A stretch of DNA of 6,011 nt from JABHCC01 sp964444375. GTDB taxonomy: Bacteria > Bacteroidota > Bacteroidia > Bacteroidales > UBA12481. This document shows, piece after piece, positions 1 through 4,691 of the stretch (position 1 is its first letter; every line of letters starts with the position of its first letter). The position numbers and the translations under genes were made by a program. The DNA lies in the NCBI GenBank assembly GCA_964444375.1, contig CAYUGX010000294.1, forward strand, positions 1-6,011, read 5' to 3'. The notes beneath the pieces were generated by a model. It searched no databases. It saw nothing but the letters and a program-made list of their open reading frames with translations, and was not told the origin of the DNA.

Positions 1-667
1 CTTTATATAAGTTGCCGTCTCCATCTGCAAAATGATGACGAGTAAAACGACCGTCGATTTGCTCTGTTAAGGCGTATAGGCCCGAATATTCTCCATTGAT
101 GATCAATTTGGCATGCACCGATCTTGGGGCCGCCACACCCATCTCCCTAAACAACCAGTATCCCAGTCTTTCATGCATCTGTGAAGCATCATGATTCATA
201 GAGTGGAACTGGAGTTTCTTCAGACCGTAAAAAGTCGCATCACTATCGAGCCAGTTAACCTTCACCTTCATAGAAAGCTTTTGACAGGTTTTTTTGCCAG
301 ATGGATCTGCAAAATTTAATCCAGACAAGCAGCCTGCAAAGGCACCGATTGATCCTTTGTATCGGATTCCGACAGGGCTCAAAGTATCCCCCCTGAATAC
401 AAGCTGACCTTCATAATACTGCTCAGCGGCCGGATCAGCATTAAGCCTGGCATAATGACCAGGGGGAATGAACAGTTCAAAAGTGAACAAACTGTCCTGG
501 TTGAAAATGAATTCTGAACTAAAATTCAGATAGTCCTCATCGCCATTGGCAATAATAGTCTCTACTTCTACGATTTCGTGATGGTTGTATGAGTCTTTGC
601 TGCAAGATTGGATCAGTAAGGAGAAGAAACAATAAAAAAGTACTATCCCGTTTGTATATCGATTCAT
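1..667 (-). CDS. CotH kinase family lipoprotein, N-terminal part (3' end beyond window)
   Basis: Reading the minus strand from ATG at 667-665 gives 222 codons without a stop to the window edge. An in-frame ATG at 688-686 would add seven residues; 667 is preferred because it leaves a short n-region (MNR) before the hydrophobic segment. Residues 8-21 are hydrophobic and end LLIQSC, with Cys22 followed by SKD, a typical Bacteroidota lipoprotein signal, so the protein should be membrane-anchored outside the cytoplasm. Downstream are CotH-like segments: FELFIPPGHYARL, VGIRYKGSIG, KLSMKVKVNW, FYGLKKLQFHSMNHD, MHERLGYWLFREMGVAAPRS and INGEYSGLYALTEQIDGRF. CotH proteins are atypical protein kinases, known from spore coat CotH; bacterial homologues in Bacteroidota are mostly uncharacterised. 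The expected catalytic loop and metal-binding Asp would lie outside the window, so activity cannot be judged. It is divergent from the tetR operon. Confidence 0.85.
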   Translation of the reverse strand, partial: MNRYTNGIVLFYCFFSLLIQSCSKDSYNHHEIVEVETIIANGDEDYLNFSSEFIFNQDSLFTFELFIPPGHYARLNADPAAEQYYEGQLVFRGDTLSPVGIRYKGSIGAFAGCLSGLNFADPSGKKTCQKLSMKVKVNWLDSDATFYGLKKLQFHSMNHDASQMHERLGYWLFREMGVAAPRSVHAKLIINGEYSGLYALTEQIDGRFTRHHFADGDGNLYK

Positions 668-715
668 TCTCAATTCTGAATAATTCATACTCGCCTATAA
701 AATTAACAATTGTGA

Positions 716-748
716 TTTGCTTTTGATGAATAAAATGTTCTACATTTG
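716..748 (+). promoter_or_regulatory. Bacteroidota-type promoter of the tetR-ABC operon
   Basis: TACATTTG at 741-748 matches the Bacteroidota -7 consensus TAnnTTTG exactly. TTTG at 716-719 fits the -33 element, with a 21-bp spacer. Transcription would start around 752-757, giving a 5' leader of about 40-45 nt before the TetR ATG at 797. The match is to known Bacteroides/Flavobacterium consensus; the start site itself is inferred. Confidence 0.7.
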
Positions 749-749
749 T

Positions 750-782
750 ATATGACAACCCTGTCATATGACAGCAGTGTCA
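750..782. promoter_or_regulatory. Tandem inverted-repeat operator, probable TetR binding sites
   Basis: Two dyads of form TGACA-N4-TGTCA lie head to tail: 753-757/762-766 (spacer ACCC) and 769-773/778-782 (spacer GCAG), exactly 16 bp apart. The first extends to perfect 8-bp arms, ATATGACA/TGTCATAT, at 750-769. The two inner half-sites also form a perfect 12-bp palindrome, TGTCATATGACA, at 762-773. The array starts two bases after the -7 box, so bound protein would cover the start site and early transcribed region. Position next to tetR makes autorepression the likely role; binding is inferred. Confidence 0.75.
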
Positions 783-796
783 CAAAGTAGAATAAC

Positions 797-1453
797 ATGC
801 CCAAGCAAACATTTTTCAATTTGTCGAAGGAGAAGCAAGAGACCATCATTGCAGCTGCTATGGCGGAATTTGCCGAGGCTGGGTATGATATGTCAAGTAT
901 CCAAAAGATCATTCAGGCTTCAGGGATACCGCGGGGAAGCTTTTATCAATACTTCGAAGATAAGGCAGATCTCTTAGGTGAGGTGATGGTCGAAATCAGC
1001 AAACGCAAGCTGGTTTATTTGCAGCCCGTTATCGAAGAAGATAAGAAGCTGGGGCTTTTCGATCTCTTGAAAGATTTGGTTAAGGCTGGGATTGAGTTTG
1101 CTATCAATGATCCAGTAGCTTTCCAGGTTGGCAAAGCCATGACCGGAAGTAAAACCCTGGAGGTTAAATCTTTTATTCAAAAGTTCAAGGCCCAGGTGTA
1201 TGAACGGGTTCAGTTGACTGAGGAAATGATTTATGCGCAATCGATTCAGAATTCACTGGATTTGGGTGAGATTGACTCACGCTACAGCCTTGAAACGGTC
1301 ATGGCCTATTCGGGTCGAATCATGGAGGCGATGGCCGAGCGATACTGGCATTACATGGCGAATGAAAATGATCCGCACGCGGGTGATGCCATCTTAGATG
1401 AAATGATCCATTTTTTACGATATGGACTTAGTTCTTCAAACAAAACCAATTAG
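797..1453 (+). CDS. TetR/AcrR-family transcriptional regulator
   Basis: This 218-residue protein has the usual TetR-family length. The N-terminal DNA-binding domain is clear: after the helix KQETIIAAAMAEFAEAGYD (residues 13-31) comes the helix-turn-helix at about 33-52 (SSIQKIIQASGI, then PRGSFYQYFEDKADL), with the characteristic G-S-F-Y-x-Y-F pattern. The remainder (about 60-218) is helical and divergent, as expected for a ligand-binding and dimerisation domain, so the inducer cannot be predicted. The start at 797 is fixed by an in-frame TAG at 788-790 with no Met between; no strong ribosome binding site precedes it. It is the first gene of the transporter unit, 11 nt ahead of the ATPase gene. 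It probably represses its own promoter through the dyads at 750-782 and so controls the exporter. Confidence 0.92.
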   Translation: MPKQTFFNLSKEKQETIIAAAMAEFAEAGYDMSSIQKIIQASGIPRGSFYQYFEDKADLLGEVMVEISKRKLVYLQPVIEEDKKLGLFDLLKDLVKAGIEFAINDPVAFQVGKAMTGSKTLEVKSFIQKFKAQVYERVQLTEEMIYAQSIQNSLDLGEIDSRYSLETVMAYSGRIMEAMAERYWHYMANENDPHAGDAILDEMIHFLRYGLSSSNKTN

Positions 1454-1457
1454 GAGG
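1452..1457 (+). promoter_or_regulatory. Strong Shine-Dalgarno AGGAGG overlapping the tetR stop
   Basis: A full AGGAGG lies 7 nt before the ATPase ATG (1465) and shares its first two bases with the tetR stop codon TAG (1451-1453). This arrangement favours reinitiation by ribosomes finishing tetR. A full consensus site is unusual in Bacteroidota, where most genes lack one. Confidence 0.85.
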
Positions 1458-1464
1458 TTATATC

Positions 1465-2319
1465 ATGATTGATGTAAAGAATTTATTTTATGCTTATGAC
1501 AGAAATGGCGATTTCGCCGTTGAGGATGTGAGTTTTCATATAGATACCGGGGAAATCTTCGGATTTCTCGGTCCGAGCGGTGCAGGTAAATCAACGACGC
1601 AAGGAGTCTTATCGGGACTCCTCGAATTACAAAAGGGAGAAATCATTATCGATGGACAGGCTCGTAAAGGCATGCCAGATAAATCATTCTTCAACCGGAT
1701 TGGAGTGGGTTTTGAGATTCCGAATGTTTATAAGAAGCTTTCGGGATTTGACAACCTGAAATTTCATGCCAAGCTGTACGATGGCGAAACTGAAGATCCC
1801 ATGACAATTTTAGAATGGGTAGGCTTGGCGGATGCTGCAAAGCAAAAAGCCTCTTCCTATTCGAAAGGCATGAAGCAACGGCTGGGCTTTGCCCGTTCAT
1901 TGCTGAACAAACCTGAAATTTGGTTTCTCGATGAACCCACCATGGGTCTAGATCCAAATACAGCCAACAGCATTAAAAAACTGGTAAAACGCAAACAAGC
2001 TGAAGGCACCACTGTCTTCCTGACCACTCACAATATGTTTGTGGCTGATGAACTATGCGATCGGGTCGGCTTCATTGTCGATGGAAAAATTGCAGCGCTT
2101 GATACACCTAAAAATTTAAAACTCAAATATGGCCAACCTTCTGTTGTTGTGGAATATCTGAAAGACGACCAACTTCTGTCTGAGAACTTCGGAATGACTG
2201 GTGAAGATAAGGGCAAACTGCAGAAATTTATAGGTGTGCATGAGGTTAAAACATTTCACTCTGGTGATCCTTGTCTGGAAGAGATCTTTGTTAAACTGAC
2301 CGGTAGAGGTCTCGAATAG
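1465..2319 (+). CDS. ABC transporter ATP-binding protein (ABC-2 exporter type)
   Basis: The 284-residue cytoplasmic ATPase carries a complete set of nucleotide-binding motifs: A-loop Tyr in LFYAYD (7-12), Walker A GPSGAGKST (36-44), signature SKGMKQR (133-139), Walker B IWFLDEP (152-158) with catalytic Glu157, D-loop GLDP (161-164) and switch His189 in LTTHNM. The position normally held by the Q-loop Gln is Glu84 (GVGFEIPNVY). Residues from about 215 form a C-terminal extension ending LEEIFVKLTGRG, typical of DrrA/CcmA-like export ATPases. It should power the two permeases encoded directly downstream. One ATPase plus two unlike ABC-2 permeases resembles systems annotated as fluoroquinolone exporters (as in mycobacterial Rv2686c-Rv2688c); this rests on gene order and remembered family features, so substrate is left open. 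The start is fixed by AGGAGG at 1452-1457. Confidence 0.93.
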   Translation: MIDVKNLFYAYDRNGDFAVEDVSFHIDTGEIFGFLGPSGAGKSTTQGVLSGLLELQKGEIIIDGQARKGMPDKSFFNRIGVGFEIPNVYKKLSGFDNLKFHAKLYDGETEDPMTILEWVGLADAAKQKASSYSKGMKQRLGFARSLLNKPEIWFLDEPTMGLDPNTANSIKKLVKRKQAEGTTVFLTTHNMFVADELCDRVGFIVDGKIAALDTPKNLKLKYGQPSVVVEYLKDDQLLSENFGMTGEDKGKLQKFIGVHEVKTFHSGDPCLEEIFVKLTGRGLE

Positions 2320-2322
2320 GAG
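2318..2322 (+). promoter_or_regulatory. Shine-Dalgarno AGGAG overlapping the ATPase stop
   Basis: AGGAG sits 6 nt before the permease ATG (2329) and overlaps the ATPase stop TAG (2317-2319), repeating the TAGGAG stop/ribosome-binding fusion seen at 1451-1457. It decides the start of the first permease. Confidence 0.8.
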
Positions 2323-2328
2323 CTTACC

Positions 2329-3399
2329 ATGAGTAAAATAGGTAATCTATATAAAAAAGACATGATCCTGGGGTTCAAGGACGTCTGGATCATGCTGGAA
2401 ATCGGTGCTGCCTTGCTGATAACCGGACTACTGCTTTTTGTGGTACCCAAAGAAATTAAACAAGAAACATCGATATTTATTCAGGATAAATCTGGAGTTT
2501 TCGAGCTTATGACCGAAAAAATGGCCGGTAATAAAGGGGATAAAACTGGACAGATATTTGTCGAAAACCGGGAAGAAATTGTTGAGGGCATGCGAAAGAT
2601 CAAAACAGCTTTTGGCATGATCATAAAATCCGGATCGGAGAATCATTTTGACATACACTTGCTCACTCAACCCTATTCGAGTGATGCCATGGTGGAATTT
2701 CTTGAGGTGCAGATGACCGATGTTTTCACCATGTTGGCAGCACCTGAAGAGGCTTATACACCCGATATTTTTAACAAGGTTGAAGTGAGGGCCCTGTCGG
2801 ATCAGGTAAAAGATGATATCCCATTCAACAAGCGGTTAATTCCGATTATTCTGATGTTCATCGTCGGGATGATGGGATTATTCACCATGATCTCACTGAT
2901 TGGCCAGGAACGCACTGATCAAACTATTCGAGCGTACAAGGTTAGCCCAGCTAGACTATCGACTATGTTAATAAGCAAGCACCTTATGCTGATTAGCATC
3001 AGCCTCATTACTTTTTCAATTGTGTATTTGCCAAATATGGGATTCAGTGGTTATCCACAGGCCATGCTCGTCATGTTGCCTACGGTTCTCATTGGTTCTG
3101 CGCTGGGTGTGATGCTCGGTTCCTATTTTGACAACCCGATGAGTGCAATCGGCTGGGTTTTCTTGTTCATGATTGTATTCAGTTTACCAGCCGTGTCGTT
3201 ATTTGCACCAGTGTTCTCACCTGAATGGTTGAAATTCATACCATTCTATTACACCTTATTCGGACTTGAAGCAGCTATGTATCCGGATGGATATAGCAAT
3301 GTACTTTGGATATCTGTAGGCGTATTGTTTGGTCTGGCTGCCGTCCTCTTGCCCTTATCTGGTTGGTTATTTACCAGAAAAATGAGAAAGGAGTTTTAA
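2329..3399 (+). CDS. ABC-2 type permease, first subunit
   Basis: This 356-residue inner-membrane protein has the ABC-2 exporter layout. A short N-terminal segment leads to TM1 (about 20-39), then a large domain of about 130 residues (40-168), probably extracytoplasmic, then five helices at about 170-192, 219-236, 246-268, 274-297 and 325-347, and a short basic tail (RKMRKEF). Between TM2 and TM3 is QERTDQTIRAYKVSPARL, ending in Ser-Lys-His, which matches the cytoplasmic coupling segment of ABC-2 permeases (E-x-x-T...L/V-S-P...K). It starts 9 nt after the ATPase gene and ends 1 nt before the second permease, so the two are presumably made together and pair as a heterodimer. They are not close copies of each other. 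A DUF-level or drug-export label is possible; the substrate is unknown. Confidence 0.88.
   Translation: MSKIGNLYKKDMILGFKDVWIMLEIGAALLITGLLLFVVPKEIKQETSIFIQDKSGVFELMTEKMAGNKGDKTGQIFVENREEIVEGMRKIKTAFGMIIKSGSENHFDIHLLTQPYSSDAMVEFLEVQMTDVFTMLAAPEEAYTPDIFNKVEVRALSDQVKDDIPFNKRLIPIILMFIVGMMGLFTMISLIGQERTDQTIRAYKVSPARLSTMLISKHLMLISISLITFSIVYLPNMGFSGYPQAMLVMLPTVLIGSALGVMLGSYFDNPMSAIGWVFLFMIVFSLPAVSLFAPVFSPEWLKFIPFYYTLFGLEAAMYPDGYSNVLWISVGVLFGLAAVLLPLSGWLFTRKMRKEF
3387..3393 (+). promoter_or_regulatory. Shine-Dalgarno AAAGGAG of the second permease
   Basis: AAAGGAG lies inside the last codons of the first permease gene, 7 nt before the ATG at 3401. Only one base separates the upstream stop TAA (3397-3399) from the start, which indicates translational coupling. 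Confidence 0.8.
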
Positions 3400-3400
3400 A

Positions 3401-4447
3401 ATGAGACAGTTAATTCAAGTATTTATCACAGATTTGAGAATGAATCTGAAGCACTGGATGGGTGCTTACATGGTTGTTGTTCCTATGGCCATCCTCATCA
3501 TTTTACGCTTTTTCATTCCAAGCATGGAATCGACCAAAACTACTTTGGCCATTGTTACTGAGGGAGAATACGCTGTGGAACAGGAAATGGTTGAGGTATT
3601 AGACCAGTTTGCAAAGATCAAGACATATGCCAGTATTGAAGATATGGAGCGAAAATTGCGTGGAACAGGATCAGTTGAAGGCTTGTACTGGGATACTAAT
3701 CAGCAAAAGTATATCAGCGTGCTAGAGCAATCCATAGCAGGTAACACCAACTTTTCAGTGGCCAGTCAGATAATTCGCCAACACTATTATCAAAAGAAGA
3801 ATGGAGAATCAGTATCTGTGGTGAATTTCACCGCTGGTGTCCCAGAAGAATTGTCAGATCGCTCAGTGATCTCACCGGTGGCTTCCATGGGTGGATCCAT
3901 CTTTTTTGTCTTTATGATCATAATAGCTGGATTCATAATTGGTTTGGGCATTGTTGACGATAAAGAGAATGGTACAGACCGCGCCTTATTGGTATCACCG
4001 GTTACGAAAACTGACTATTTTATCGGGAAGAGCATTTACCCCATGATCCTACTTATGATTTATGCCATTATCGCTTTGCTAATTCTGGGATTGATGGATG
4101 TCAATATCGGCATGGTGTATACATTGTGTGTTATCTCCCTGGCTGTGACCCTCCTTTTTGGATTATTGCTGGGTGCATTGGCCAATAATGAGAATGAGGC
4201 CATCGGTATTGGCAAGCTCTTGGCCTGGGTAGTGATGCTGGCCATACTGGGAGGTACCCTCCTGCCGGATAAATGGCAGTGGGTAGTCTGGTGGGCGCCA
4301 TTCTACTGGATATACGACATGATGGAGAGTGTTTTCACGCTTTCGGCCGAATGGATCGACTTGGCCTGGAAGTCAGCGGTTACCCTGGTTTTAACCGGCG
4401 TAATCTTTATCTTGTTGAGGAAACGAATAATCAAAGGGTTATCATAA
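3401..4447 (+). CDS. ABC-2 type permease, second subunit
   Basis: This 348-residue membrane protein shares the architecture of its neighbour: TM1 about 20-39, a probable extracytoplasmic domain 41-163, and helices at about 165-187, 213-233, 238-260, 267-288 and 325-340, with a basic end RKRIIKG. The cytoplasmic segment DDKENGTDRALLVSPVTKTD, followed by YFIGK (about 189-210), is a good ABC-2 coupling motif, E-x-G-T-x-x-x-L-x-x-S-P...GK. Trp-rich residues 292-305 (KWQWVVWWAPFYW) before the last helix look like a membrane-interface segment, common in this family. It is encoded 1 nt after the first permease with its own ribosome binding site. Together with the ATPase, presumably two copies, it would complete a full exporter. 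The substrate cannot be inferred. Confidence 0.88.
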   Translation: MRQLIQVFITDLRMNLKHWMGAYMVVVPMAILIILRFFIPSMESTKTTLAIVTEGEYAVEQEMVEVLDQFAKIKTYASIEDMERKLRGTGSVEGLYWDTNQQKYISVLEQSIAGNTNFSVASQIIRQHYYQKKNGESVSVVNFTAGVPEELSDRSVISPVASMGGSIFFVFMIIIAGFIIGLGIVDDKENGTDRALLVSPVTKTDYFIGKSIYPMILLMIYAIIALLILGLMDVNIGMVYTLCVISLAVTLLFGLLLGALANNENEAIGIGKLLAWVVMLAILGGTLLPDKWQWVVWWAPFYWIYDMMESVFTLSAEWIDLAWKSAVTLVLTGVIFILLRKRIIKGLS

Positions 4448-4463
4448 TCTAATACTATTCACC

Positions 4464-4673
4464 ATGTTTTATTTAGGACTTTTTCTGATCGTTTATGCGG
4501 TTCTCGTATTCTGGATTACTTTCAAAAAACCGGCAAAGATTTGGAATATGGGTAAGATCCAGGGTTTCGTCAAGATACTGGGAGTGGTTGGAACACAGAT
4601 CTTCTTTGTGATCTGGGGCCTGATTGGCCTGGGTATTGGTCTATGGTTGACGATTGCCAATTGGCCAGCATAA
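4464..4673 (+). CDS. Small two-helix membrane protein of the operon
   Basis: Not assigned to a named family. The 69-residue protein has two hydrophobic helices, about 2-20 and 45-64, joined by a basic loop (Lys21, 22, 25, 31 and 37) with the phrase KPAKIWNMGKIQGF. The positive-inside rule places that loop in the cytoplasm and both ends outside. It begins 16 nt after the second permease on the same strand. Unlike the three transporter genes it has no Shine-Dalgarno; ATG 4464 is the first in-frame Met after the permease stop. The clear topology and position support a real gene, perhaps an accessory or regulatory peptide of the exporter or a membrane protein that merely travels with it. Function unknown. 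Confidence 0.7.
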   Translation: MFYLGLFLIVYAVLVFWITFKKPAKIWNMGKIQGFVKILGVVGTQIFFVIWGLIGLGIGLWLTIANWPA

Positions 4674-4691
4674 GCTAAAATGGCTTATTGC
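4668..4691. terminator. Weak hairpin between convergent genes, possible shared terminator
   Basis: ATAAGC (4670-4675) pairs with GCTTAT (4683-4688) across a 7-nt loop, and GC/GC at 4668-4669/4690-4691 extends the stem past a single-base bulge. It covers the stop codons of both convergent genes. No T-run follows on either strand, so intrinsic termination is uncertain. Confidence 0.3.

Larger units (their letters stand above)
668..796. other. Divergent intergenic region
   Basis: This is the only sizeable non-coding stretch, lying between the CotH lipoprotein gene (minus) and the TetR gene (plus). It is AT-rich. It holds the plus-strand promoter and the tandem dyads listed separately, plus an 8-bp palindrome ACAATTGT at 706-713 just before the -33 element. 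I could not identify a convincing minus-strand promoter for the CotH gene: no good TAnnTTTG is seen on that strand, only AT-rich approximations. Confidence 0.8.

Noticed and set aside
537..767. Minus-strand frame starting at 767 across the divergent promoter region.
   Set aside because: It runs through the promoter and operator and overlaps the lipoprotein signal of the CotH gene in a different frame; the CotH frame has clear family motifs.
768..977. Plus-strand reading frame beginning at ATG 768, upstream of the TetR start.
   Set aside because: It starts inside the operator dyads, overlaps tetR in another frame and gives a Ser/Arg-rich sequence with no recognisable domain.
974..1240. Minus-strand open frame of 88 codons within tetR, and similar antisense frames inside the ATPase (1691-1957, 2028-2216) and permeases (2428-2670, 4060-4245).
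   Set aside because: All lie antisense to genes with clear domains, have no protein features of their own and no ribosome binding or promoter signals.
4656..4665. Perfect 10-bp palindrome GCCAATTGGC near the end of the small membrane protein gene.
   Set aside because: It is short, lies within coding sequence and is not near a promoter; chance is a sufficient explanation.
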